This document shows, piece after piece, positions 38,500 through 48,456 of a DNA stretch of 64,000 nt. The notes under the pieces are model-generated. The model had not been told where the DNA came from and did not search any database. It saw nothing but the letters and a program-made list of their open reading frames with translations. The stretch is taken from positions 186,001-250,000 of the forward strand of contig JAIWNI010000037.1 of NCBI GenBank assembly GCA_025331435.1, written 5' to 3'. The stretch comes from Choanephora cucurbitarum (taxonomy: Eukaryota > Mucoromycota > Mucoromycetes > Mucorales > Choanephoraceae). A program made the position numbers and the translations under genes. The number at the start of each line of letters is the position of its first letter. Within the stretch, counting starts at the first letter, position 1.

Positions 38500-40329
38500 T
38501 TAACGCTTTCTTTTAGCACCTGCAGTAGCTGTCATCAAGACTTCATCTTCATCCTCTTCTTTTTCAACTTGGAAGTTCTTCAAATTAGACAAAAACTCAA
38601 CCAGTTTTCTTTCTTCCTGCTCAGAAGCATAAGGACGTTCATCAGCACCATGAATAGTACAGGTAAGGGGATCTGTCTTTACTTCATCGTCGTCTGGACT
38701 TGAACTATCTCGCATGGCATCTACAGACCAACCACCTGCTTCTTCAGCGCCTACCTTCCAGATTTGATAGCCGTAACCACAGTCTTCTTCCAAGAACTGA
38801 CGACGCTTTTCGGAAAAGGTAACTTCATGTGTATCATTTGTAACTAATGTGTAGAATCGAGAATAGAAGCCCTTTTCGTTTCGCTTTTTAGCACGAAGAA
38901 CACGACCTAATCGTTGTGCTTCTTGTCGACGTGAACCGAAATGAGAGGAGACCTGGATCAGAACAGTAGCAGCGGGCAAATCAAGTGATGTATCACCGAT
39001 ACGAGATAAAAACAATGTGTTCACTTGTTTGGCCTTCAAGGAGCGTCGAGTAGCGATTTCATTCCAAGTCAATTCTTCTTCAGACTCGGGCACATCGATT
39101 TGGAATCGAGAAAGTAATTGACGTGCTTCGTCTGTAGGTGTACCACCATAGATAAAAGGACGACCGATCTTCTCGGCATACAGTTTGAGTGCATCAATAT
39201 GGTCACAGTACACAAGTACTTTGTCACCCTTAGCTTCATGATATTGAATCAAACGTTGACAGATTTGCATCTTTTTTGGATTCAGAATAGCCAACAATGT
39301 TTTGAAATGGTGGCCATGGCCCAAAAGGCTACCATTACTTTGTGACTGCATGCTATCATGCGCTTCGTGGACAAGAGGACTCATGTCTGATTCAACTTGC
39401 GTACAAATGACTTTAGCAATATAGCCCTTGTCTGCCAATTCCTTCCATTTAGCATGGTATAGAGTAGGTCCGACCAAAGTTTCTAGGTCACCAATACGTT
39501 CATCTTCACGCAACATAGTGGCAGTCAAGCCCAATCTCACTTTAGCTTTGATTTTACCAATTGCCTTAGCAAAATTGTTGGCAGGTACACAGTGAACCTC
39601 ATCCAGAATAATCAATCCCCATTCTGTCTTATCAATGAAGCTCGACATACGTTTCGAATCCGCTGTTCTGTTTTTGCTGTCAACAAGCATGGTGTAAGTA
39701 GTGAATAATACACCTGAAGGGCCGTTGTAAGGCCATTTCTTAGCACCTGCAAACATACCCGTCTTAGAGGCCATCAGGGTGGTGAATCGTAAGAATTCCT
39801 TCGAGAATTGTTCCGCAGCAATGATGGTAGAGCAGACGACCAGAACGGGTTTCTGAATGGCACTAGCTACCAAAATAGAGGTCAATGTTTTACCCGCACC
39901 ACAAGGCAAGACGATGATGCCTGACTGAGCTACATGATCTTCAGGATTCTCGCTAGTAGTGTCTATAATCGCATCAAGAGCTTCCTTTTGGTATGGACGT
40001 ACCTCAACAGAAGGTCTGAGAGGCAAGTCAAGGTGATTGCAGGTCTTATCTTTGTTAAAATAGAAATTGGGCAGTGCAGCTCCAGACTTTTTTATAGATT
40101 TTGTTGGAGTCTTTTGCTTTTTAGCGGCTGGAGCATCAACAGCAGCAGTGGTGGCACTGGTAGTAGTAGTAGTAGTAACGGTGGTGGTAGAAGTAGTGAT
40201 AGCAGTAGTTGAAGGAGGGGTATTGGAAGCCATATCGAGTGACTCTTTGTCTTGTTTCTTTTTCTGTACAAATGCCAATAAATCAGCTAATCTCTTCTGT
40301 CTATCGTTGCTATCGTCTGTCAAGACCAT
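38500..40329 (-). CDS. XPB/Ssl2-like DNA helicase, short intronless paralogue
   Basis: A single exon of 609 residues, with start ATG 40329-40327 (MVLTDDSNDRQKRLADLLAF). The N-terminal 110 residues are Thr/Ser-rich and basic. The XPB core begins at CNHLDLPLRPSVEVRPYQKE. Motifs are IVLPCGAGKT (about residue 143), DEVH (about 243), TATMLREDERIGDLETLVGP (RED motif present), HFKTLLAILNPKKMQICQRL, YGGTP, and SSHFGSRRQEAQRLGRVLRA (about 470). The C-terminus is acidic then basic (TATAGAKRKR). Canonical XPB/Ssl2 is about 780-840 residues with an N-terminal domain that contacts TFIIH p52, and that domain is missing here. XPB is a TFIIH translocase for promoter opening and repair; this protein could be a second XPB with another role. 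It is intronless, while nearly all neighbours have introns. Codon use looks like that of its neighbours. Confidence 0.85.
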   Translation of the reverse strand: MVLTDDSNDRQKRLADLLAFVQKKKQDKESLDMASNTPPSTTAITTSTTTVTTTTTTSATTAAVDAPAAKKQKTPTKSIKKSGAALPNFYFNKDKTCNHLDLPLRPSVEVRPYQKEALDAIIDTTSENPEDHVAQSGIIVLPCGAGKTLTSILVASAIQKPVLVVCSTIIAAEQFSKEFLRFTTLMASKTGMFAGAKKWPYNGPSGVLFTTYTMLVDSKNRTADSKRMSSFIDKTEWGLIILDEVHCVPANNFAKAIGKIKAKVRLGLTATMLREDERIGDLETLVGPTLYHAKWKELADKGYIAKVICTQVESDMSPLVHEAHDSMQSQSNGSLLGHGHHFKTLLAILNPKKMQICQRLIQYHEAKGDKVLVYCDHIDALKLYAEKIGRPFIYGGTPTDEARQLLSRFQIDVPESEEELTWNEIATRRSLKAKQVNTLFLSRIGDTSLDLPAATVLIQVSSHFGSRRQEAQRLGRVLRAKKRNEKGFYSRFYTLVTNDTHEVTFSEKRRQFLEEDCGYGYQIWKVGAEEAGGWSVDAMRDSSSPDDDEVKTDPLTCTIHGADERPYASEQEERKLVEFLSNLKNFQVEKEEDEDEVLMTATAGAKRKR

Positions 40330-43050
40330 TTTACAGATAGAGACGTACTTTGGAAAAAAAGAAGGCAATCGAATATAAAGGAGAAAAAAATCTTTAAAAA
40401 TCAAAAGCTTTTGTGCTCCGTATAAAAAACGCCAAAAATTGCTGTGACAGCCCTACTACTGTTGTCTCTCTTTATTGGCTTAAGAAGTCATGTTTCGACT
40501 ATGGAATTTATCCTTTTTTGTTGCTAGCTAATTGGTTGAGAAGATTGCAAGTGATTTTTATAAGAGATCGATGCAGTGCTCGAAAGAAGATGGATTATAC
40601 CTTGTTCATTCGAATTGTTGTACAACAGCCTACAAAAAAAGACTAGACAATTTAGCTCTCCGATGAGATGTTAAAGAAGTAACCATCACATTCAATAGTG
40701 AGCTGACACGAACAAAGCAACTCGTTGATGAACATGGATGTCAATTCTGGCTTCTGTAATCACTTGGCTCTTATTCAACTGATGTATTTAAAGCACTTTC
40801 GTACAAACACAAGCAGTGTATGTCTTTCCTTGGAAAAGCAAGAGAAGGTCCTACTCATAGGGCTCAGGGCTCAAAACTTAGAGCCCAGGAAGACTCATCC
40901 AACTCACCCTTAGAATACTCTCAAGTATTCACATAGAGGTATGCAAAGATACAGGCATGTAACTCTCACTGAAATAATGATCGTCATTCCGGAGGAGTTG
41001 CGTGAGAACACTGTTAGAAAGGCTGTCCGTTTTTTGGGATATATGACTGAGAATCCAATCCTAGCGCAACATGTCAGCCTGATTACATTGAGACTTAGGA
41101 ATATGGGAGAATCAACAACGACAGATAAGGGAAATTGTGCATACACTCGATGTATTGTAGCCAAAAAGAAAGCCCTTTTCTTTCACCTTTGAACAGGTAC
41201 ATGAGACTTTCTTTTGCTCATAAACACAAAAACCTTTCTGTTGAGAACAGGACGGAAAGTTGCTTTTACGGACAAAAGCTCTTTTGGGAATGGATCCTAT
41301 TGTTATTTGGTCTGTAGACCATCTGAGAAGTACTTGAGCGTATATTTTCGACTGTCCTTTAGGGGCAGTAGAACAAATACAATGGTACGAGGTGCCATCT
41401 GTCATAGCAGAAAGCCAAAACTTAGCTCTGGCCGAGGATGTGAGGGAAATCCCCAGGCTTTGTAACTAAGGTCCATGGAGAACCTGTCAAGACAATGTTT
41501 GAGGTAGACAACTGATTGAATTTTGATGGAAGATGGAGCGACTATCCATCACTCAAAGTTGTCAAGAATTGGAAGAAAAAGCATGGAATTAAAGTGTTGG
41601 ATTGGCCTGTTCAGATGTCTGATTTAAACTCCATCGAAAACCTATGGAGAATAATAAAGAAGCAAAAGTCCATCTTGTTGAGTCTTTTGATGCAATTCTA
41701 TTGGTCTCTGAGATCAATTGACTGAAGGTTCATAGCATATTTTGGCCTTTTGCTTTTGTACTATTCGACCGCCTATGGTTGAATATCTTGGACAGGCGCG
41801 AAGCGGTCAGAATGATTTGTCTCGCATATTCCGAGTGGTTTTCTATAAGATGGCATTGCTCATAAAGTCAGAAAGCCTTCATACTCTAAAAGACTTCCAT
41901 CGTTTGTCTCTCTAATGTCTATAGTAATAAGCGTAATCTATATATCCAACTTTAACATTGCTAAGTAACTCGAATATTTCTTTGGAAGAAAAGGTTGTTC
42001 TTCATACTTGGAGTTCGCATATAGTAGGTTCAAGGACGTAATGGTGATTGATCAGACCTCTTTCTTGTCTGTTATTTTAAAGACAGATTCGAATATGCTT
42101 TCTTCCCAAATCAACGCTTAGGGAATTGCTGAGTGGTCGCTCCTTATTCAGGTTATTCTTTCAATAGTAGTTGTTGGGCGATTAGAGTTACAACAATTAG
42201 CTCGTAGTTTTGCCAAGAAATAACTGAACAGATTGCTGTCAATGGTTGTGTTTTGACTCTATATACACTTTCAAAAATTCTAGATATTTCCTTTCAGCGT
42301 TCAATTATTGATTTGCAATCAGTTGATCTAAATATTTTAGTTGGTGAATGATATACTCTCTTGAGAAAGTAATCTAACCCCAGAGACTTCGCTATTAACC
42401 TATACTATTTGGAGCATTTACTCAAGGTTGCAAAAGAATTAATGCTCGCTCAAGCAAGGTACGCTTCTCGCAAAAGAAGAACACAAAACCCAAAATACAG
42501 AATTGACTCAAAAGAAGAACTCGAAAAAATACTGCAAACATCATTATCGAAAATACATTCAATCTTGTAATGTCTGACGCATTCCGATTGCTCTTATACA
42601 ACACTTTGCGATAAAGAAATCAATGCGAATCGCCAACTATCTTTTTTTTGGGGTTTGCATCCAAATTACAGTTCGAACTTTAACGCCAGTCCCTCTTCTC
42701 ATCTTACAGCAAACATTTCCATGCCTACACTGCGTAATATTAGAATGATGATGGGGCAATATAATTAATTGCTTGACTTTTGAGTCCTGTCGTTAATTTT
42801 TTCATGTTAATAAGCTTGGCGTCTACTTGGAAGACCTTTGTCAATTACTCTTGCATGTTGGCCTTCATTCTCATATCCTTTTACAGAAATAGCCTTCAAT
42901 CATTCATGCAGGTATTCTAAGCCTTCTTAGGTAATTGAACAGTCACGAGTGCTTCCTTTTGTTCTGGCTGTCTGTTTGGCTTTTTTTTTCTACTTTTTAG
43001 AATTAAATCTTTTTTCTCTTTTTCTATAAACTAGATCTTTTCTTACAAAC
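40330..43050. other. Gene-poor region with a Tc1/mariner remnant
   Basis: About 2.7 kb. The left end is the XPB-like promoter. A decayed transposase lies at 40940-41725. The remainder (41730-43000) has only short interrupted frames. The right end is a T/C-rich leader before the NOP12-like gene. I could not find terminal inverted repeats by eye. Confidence 0.45.
40940..41725 (+). pseudogene. Degenerate Tc1/mariner-type transposase
   Basis: Protein-like blocks in changing frames follow Tc1/mariner order. The blocks are a helix-turn-helix-like part (EELRENTVRKAVRFLGYMTE), RLSFAHKHKNLSVENR, then KVAFTDKSSFGNGS (the usual TDES-like catalytic block), DGATIHHSK, and VLDWPVQMSDLNSIENLWRI (the classical WPxxSPDLNPIENLW block with the third acidic residue). 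Stops and frameshifts separate the blocks, so no active enzyme is encoded. The block order is seen; the family is assigned from the ENLW signature. Confidence 0.75.
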
Positions 43051-44313
43051 ATGAGTGACCTGCTTTCAAATTCGATCGAAGTGAATACTCATTTGGACAG
43101 TCTGTTCAAGCAATCTGTATGTGTTGTACAAACTACTTTCTTCAAAATTTGTTTTTAATATGCAAAGTGTAGGCCGGTAAAAGTGAAATTGCTGTCAAGC
43201 CTATTCTTACAGAAGAAGTGATTGCCAACGTTGCAAAGAAGAACAAGAATCAGTCCAAAAAAGAAGAGAAAAAGGCCTTTTTGGGTTTTCAAAAAGCCAA
43301 ACAATTGATTTCTGCTGAAAATAAGGTACAGAAAAAATAGACAGCTTATTCTTTTCATTTTGCCTATTGATTACATTCCTTCTTAGAGAAAAGCTGAAGC
43401 CTTAGAAGCCGAAACCAACAAAAAACAAAAGAAAGTATTGACACCTGAAGAAATTGCTGACAAAGAAGCACGTACAGTCTTTGTAGGCAATTTGCCTATT
43501 GAGTGTATCGAAAAGGCAAGTCTCTAGTACAAAGTAGATTGAAAAAGCTTGATAACTAATTAGGCTTTATAGGAGGGTTATAAGCAATTGAAATCAAGAT
43601 TCAAAGACAGTGGAAAAATCGAATCAATCCGTTTCAGATCCATTGCCTTTTCTGAACCTTTAGATCGTAAATCAGCTTTCATTGCACGTAAACTTCACTC
43701 TGAGCGTGATGTCCTCAATGCCTATATTGTGTACAGCAAGCAAGAAGAAGCAAAGGCTGCATGTCAATTCAACGGTATTGTTTTTATGGATAAGCATCTA
43801 CGTGTCGATTTGGCCAATAATGATAAGCAACATGATCGTAAGCGTTCTGTATTTTTGGGTGGCTTACCATTTGATATTGAAGATGAGGAACTTTGGGAGT
43901 TCTTTAAGGAATGTGGCAACATCGAGTTCGTACGTACTATCAAGGATGCTAAAACCAATGTTGGTAAAGGATTTGGATATGTTCAATTCAAGGAGCGTGA
44001 ATCTGTAGAAGCTGCCTTAGAATTGACTGAGAAGAAGTTACGTGATAAGACAAAGATTCGTGTTCAACGTTGCAAGATACCCGTATCAGAAGGTGGTGTT
44101 AGAGACACTCACAAGAAGAACAAGAGCAAGTTGGTTCAAAAGAAGGGCGCCAAGCCTGTAAACAAACGTAGAGAATCCGGAAAGTCTGGCAAGCTGATAC
44201 CTAAGGCTAAGCAGTTGGAAGGTGCTCGTGCTTCCAAAGAAGATGGATGTAAATTCAAGTTGCTCAAGTCTTTCAAGAAGAAGCCCACTAAGAAGAGTGG
44301 CAAGAAACAATAA
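43051..44313 (+). CDS. NOP12: Nucleolar RRM protein Nop12/RBM34-like
   Basis: Four exons (43051-43116, 43173-43325, 43387-43515, 43573-44313) join to 362 residues. Two RNA-recognition motifs are visible. The first has RNP2 TVFVGNLPIECIEK, split by an intron before GYKQLKSRF. The second has SVFLGGLPFDIEDEELWEFF with RNP1 GKGFGYVQFKE. The C-terminal 90 residues are Lys-rich and typical of nucleolar proteins (KSFKKKPTKKSGKKQ). Nop12 in yeast acts in pre-25S rRNA processing, and RBM34 is its animal relative. Intron 3 has a GC donor (AAAAG|GCAAGT) and uses the second of two AGs at 43571-43572; the first AG would give an in-frame TAG. Confidence 0.88.
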
Positions 44314-46626
44314 GTTAATAAACTATCATAATTTTTTTCTCTTCAATCATCTGATTACAAAGAGCAAGGTTGATATAAATATATCTAATGATAGTCCATT
44401 ACTAAAGCCAGAAAATGGAGACAGACCATGGCTATTCTACTGGTTTGTAAATTCCACCCTGAGTATGTACATAGTATTAACCAACAAGAACAAAATGTTG
44501 AGACGAAGTACAATGACCTACAATCTTGAGCCTCTGTGACAGAAAATACATACATGCTGTCTATCTTCTCTCTTCATCATATTCTAACAATAATCTGACG
44601 AGACGTGACTCTATCTTTTCTTTTTCTTGCGAAGGTGCTTCTTTTATTCTGTCAAATAATTGTTTGTTGAGAACAAATGGAAAGGTTAAGAAAGAAAATA
44701 AAAAACTAAGCGATTGACAATGAATAGGGCCACCTTTATCAGCAATGACTTTTTCGATTCTTTTAGGTATGCCTTCTATCAAGCAATTCCAATCACTAGG
44801 ACTGAGATCATTCCGAGCTTTCTGGGCAAGTTTGCGATATTGGACCAAAGAAATGTAGCCACACAACCTCTCGCGCTCTTCCTGTATGTACTTGTTCATT
44901 AACACACTGGTTACGACTCTGGCATGTAGCAGCCTTAGTTTGTTAGTCCTTGTCTTCTCTCTTGTTTATTAGGAAACTTCATATTCATATAGATATCAAA
45001 GTTGGAAATGTCATCAGGTAGAAACTGCTCATTGTCAACATCTATATCAACTGACTCCTTTCCGTGTTTATTGAAGGCTTTGACCTTTTCTAAGCATATC
45101 CAAAATTTGCTTCTCGTCTATTTCTTGTAAGCCAGAGATTATACGTTCTGTTTTGAAGAGTCGTCGTGCGTGTCATCTGAATTTTTTGAAAGCGCTAAAG
45201 TATACTCAAGCATTCGAACACTCGCTATGACCTACCTTTCTTGCTGACATTCAAATGAAAGAAGATAAAGCCAATCAGATGCTTTGTATGAAAGTCCATA
45301 TGTCTCATATAAAACTCTGATCATAATTTATTTGAGCGCTAGAGTTTAAAATTCTTCTGTGTGCCATCTTTTTCTGGAAATTGGTGTACTCAATTAACAG
45401 GGCAATCATTCGATATTGCTCACTATGATTGTGCTGACTTTTTTTCTTTTAATAGCAACAATTATTGCTTGATTGATAAAAAAAAAATGAATAAACTTGT
45501 TGAATGAGCGGTGTACCTCAAAAAAGGAAGTGGCTCGCATTGACCTTACCGTTAGAGAGGTAACCTTTCTTTTTTGAAGTCCATCCTTCTAAACTATGAC
45601 AACCTCATCAACCGAGAAAGAAAAAAAAAAGTAAAGAAGTATTGTTAATGGTATAGGCAATATAGAAACAAAACTAAATGAATTAAAAACATTTGTCGTT
45701 TTATCATGCGCATAAAATATGCAATACAGTGCCAAATACATTTCTTTGTTTTCATCGGGCATGATAGTTATTCCATAAAAAACCATTGTCACAGCCATAA
45801 AACAGGGCTTGGTATGATCGTAACTATCCACACCATTGTATACTTGTTTCGAAGATTGTGTAAAGAGGGTTGAGGAAGAAAGCTCATCAAAAGGACTTAA
45901 GGCTAGTGAAAAGTATATTTAAGGTTGACACATATGTAATGATTTAACAATGAGCATTTTTTATTGTTTAATTACAACGTGGTACTTCCTCGTGGGTTGA
46001 AGACGTTTGTTTCCATAAGCCAATATAAACAAAAAAAAGGAGGGCGGTCTAGTCTTTATTCTCTGCTTTTCATTGCTTTCACTTTGAAACAAGCAGGAGT
46101 TAATATAGTATTAGCTGAACAAGAAAAGGAGAAGGAGGGGAGAGTGAGTAACTATAATGAAAATCAAGGAGACAAATAGTGGCAAAGAAGATGCTTTTTA
46201 CTGCTTTTCTTTATAGGCACGAGGTTTGCTTAAGTGGATCGGAACAAGAAAACTGACTTTGTATTACCTTTGAAAATCACAAATTATAAAATAAATCATT
46301 TGTCTTTTTTTTTTCTTTTTTTTTTCTCTCTTTTTTCTTCCATTACACACTAGACTTTCCTTCCCCTCACTTTCTTTATTTGAATAAATTTCACTTTTGA
46401 TCAAGTAAAAATTTATTTTCACTTGTTTGGTTTTACTTATACTTTCCTTTAGACACTTTAACCAACACCCCTTAACCACAAACACACTCCTTTTCAGACA
46501 CATCTTTACACCCAAAGAATTCCTCTTCCTCCTTTAAAGAAAATACTTTAAAGAACATCGAATTTACCTTCTTCCTCTCTCTCTCTTTCTTGATTACAGA
46601 ACAATAAAAACGAAAATTTTTAAAGA
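44314..46626. other. Gene-poor region with a decayed minus-strand gene fragment
   Basis: About 2.3 kb. A protein-like minus-strand stretch occupies 44561-45180 and is listed separately. The rest is AT-rich, with a T/C-rich block (46303-46345) and the promoter/leader of the Ste20-like kinase at the right end. No other gene is supported. Confidence 0.4.
44561..45180 (-). pseudogene. Unrecognised fragmentary gene
   Basis: Reading the minus strand, several protein-like blocks appear in different frames: ERIISGLQEIDEKQILDMLR, then NEQFLPDDISNFDIYMNMKF, then the longest frame (44561-44905), which begins MLMNKYIQEERERLCGYISL and contains NDLSPSDWNCLIEGIPKRIE. The last frame includes a hydrophobic stretch (LSFLFSFLTFPFV) that is probably an intron read through. 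Stops and frame changes separate the blocks and no complete set of splice sites joins them, so a decayed gene is more likely than a live one. I do not recognise the family. Confidence 0.35.
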
Positions 46627-48456
46627 ATGACAATCATTTCAGCTACTCACAATAACAAAATGCGTTCTTTTGAAAAGGTAACAACAAATACATTCTCTTA
46701 TCGCACACACATTTTTGAACCTTTTTCTTTGTATAGTCAACAGCATTGATGCAGAAATCCAAATCAGAATCTAATTGTCAATCCAAATCGAAATCACTAC
46801 TTCAGCACTCTGTCTACCCTAAACGAAAATCTACTGGCAACCTCAGACAATCTGTCTGTTCTCCATCTTCCATTTCTCGACCTTCAAACACAACTACAAC
46901 TAGCAAAGTAAAGAAAAACTAGACAAACACCATCCTGTTTTGTGATATTAATTTTTTCTTTTCTCTACCCCTCCTCTCTCTCTCTCTCTTTCCCCTTTTT
47001 TTTTATTATTTTCTTACTTAGATCTGGCGTCCACCTGGACATTGTGAAATTCCTGATATTCTTGGTAATGCTTATCTTAAGCCCAGCCCACCTGTTTCTT
47101 TTGATTTGCGTCCAACTGATATCGCTAAACAAGTATCCAAGGTAAATGCATACTTCCTTCAACTCCCTATATAAAGGGAAATTTTGTCAATTAAATGAAA
47201 TGGGAGAGAAGAGGAAGCTAATATTTTTGGTAATAGCGTCCGTGGTATCCTCCTAGTCCGAACTTCAAAATTCCCGACCTTCCTCCAGTAGTTCGTACCG
47301 AAAACAAGCTCGAGGCTAAGTTGAGAAAGATCTTGCCTTCCAAGGTCTCTGTTCGTTCTTCTGATCCAAGCGCTCGTTTTGCCAACTTTAAGGAAATTGG
47401 TACAGGGTAATTTATTGATCTGGTTTATCAATGTGTTTGCTTCAAAGACATTGACATAATTTTCTTTTTCTTTTTCTTTTTCTTTTTCTTTTTCTTTTTC
47501 TTTTTCTTTTTCTTTTTCTTTTTCTTTTATTAGTGTCAATGGTGCTGTTGTAAGAGCAACTTACCGTAAGAGACCCAACCGATGTGTCGCTATCAAGCGT
47601 TGCAAGTTAGATCCTGATCGTGAATACCGTGCTGCTATTCTTCGTGAATTGAAGATCATGTCTTCCGGTCATGCCAACTTGATCAAATTGCGTGAAGTCA
47701 CACTCTGTCAAGACGATATTTGGATGACCATGGACCTTATGCGTTGTTCTGTCTTTGCTGTTCTCTGTCAAAGAGGTATTCCCGAAGAATACACAGTTTA
47801 CATGGCCTGTGAGACCCTCAAGGGTTTGAGTCACTTGCATTCCCAAGGCATTTTGCACCGTGATGTCAAGTGTGAGAATCTTTTGTTAGGCTGGCAAGGC
47901 GAAGTCAAGCTTGGTAATGTTACATCTCATATCAGAAAATTGAAAACTTTAACTAACTTGCTTATATTTTCTATAGCTGATTTTGGTTTATCCGCACGTA
48001 TTAACCGTCCTAATCATGAAAGATTAGGTACAACTAAATGGTAAGGTTTTCTATTTTAGACATCTCAATATACAGTATAACTAAAATAGACATGACAATA
48101 GGATGGCTCCTGAAGTAATTCGAGAAGAATATTACAATGAAAAGATTGATATGTGGTCTCTTGGTATCACCATTATTGAAATGATGGACCGAGTGCCACC
48201 TCATTATGCCATCAAAGATGAAGAAGAGCTCTTTGACATTATTGCTACTGAACCTAGCCCAACATTTACTTACAGCTACCCTACCATGTACATGCGTGGT
48301 TTAGTTGCCTGGTTGTTGGATGAAGAGCCTGAAACAAGACCCAGTGCTCGTGATGCACTTTCGGAAATTGAAGCTCATGTTCAATCCAACTTACTACCAT
48401 GCTCTAATGCTCAAGATATGGCCCGTTTCTTAAACCAAGTCTTGCCTGAGCAATAA
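46627..48456 (+). CDS. Ste20/PAK-like serine/threonine protein kinase
   Basis: Seven exons (46627-46677, 46737-46907, 47022-47141, 47237-47406, 47534-47913, 47977-48040, 48102-48456) join to 436 residues. The N-terminal 160 residues are Ser/Thr/Pro-rich without a visible CRIB motif. The kinase domain has the P-loop GTGVNGAV (about 169-176), VAIKRCKL (Lys near 192), HRDVKCENLLLG, ADFGLSA (exon 5/6 join), GTTKWMAPEVIREEYYNEKI and DMWSLGITIIEMMDRVPPHY. The pattern is that of the Ste20/PAK group, but the catalytic loop has HRDVKCEN where PAKs have HRDIKSDN. All catalytic residues are present, so it should be active. Likely roles are morphogenesis or stress signalling, by inference only. Intron 4 contains a long CTTTTT microsatellite next to the P-loop exon. 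Confidence 0.85.
47462..47528 (+). repeat. CTTTTT hexanucleotide microsatellite in kinase intron 4
   Basis: Eleven or so perfect CTTTTT units are read directly between the donor at 47407 and the acceptor at 47532-47533. The tract also serves as the polypyrimidine tract of the intron. Confidence 0.9.

Noticed and set aside
47159..47539. A minus-strand frame beginning with a long Lys-Glu run
   Set aside because: The run is the CTTTTT microsatellite read backwards in a kinase intron.
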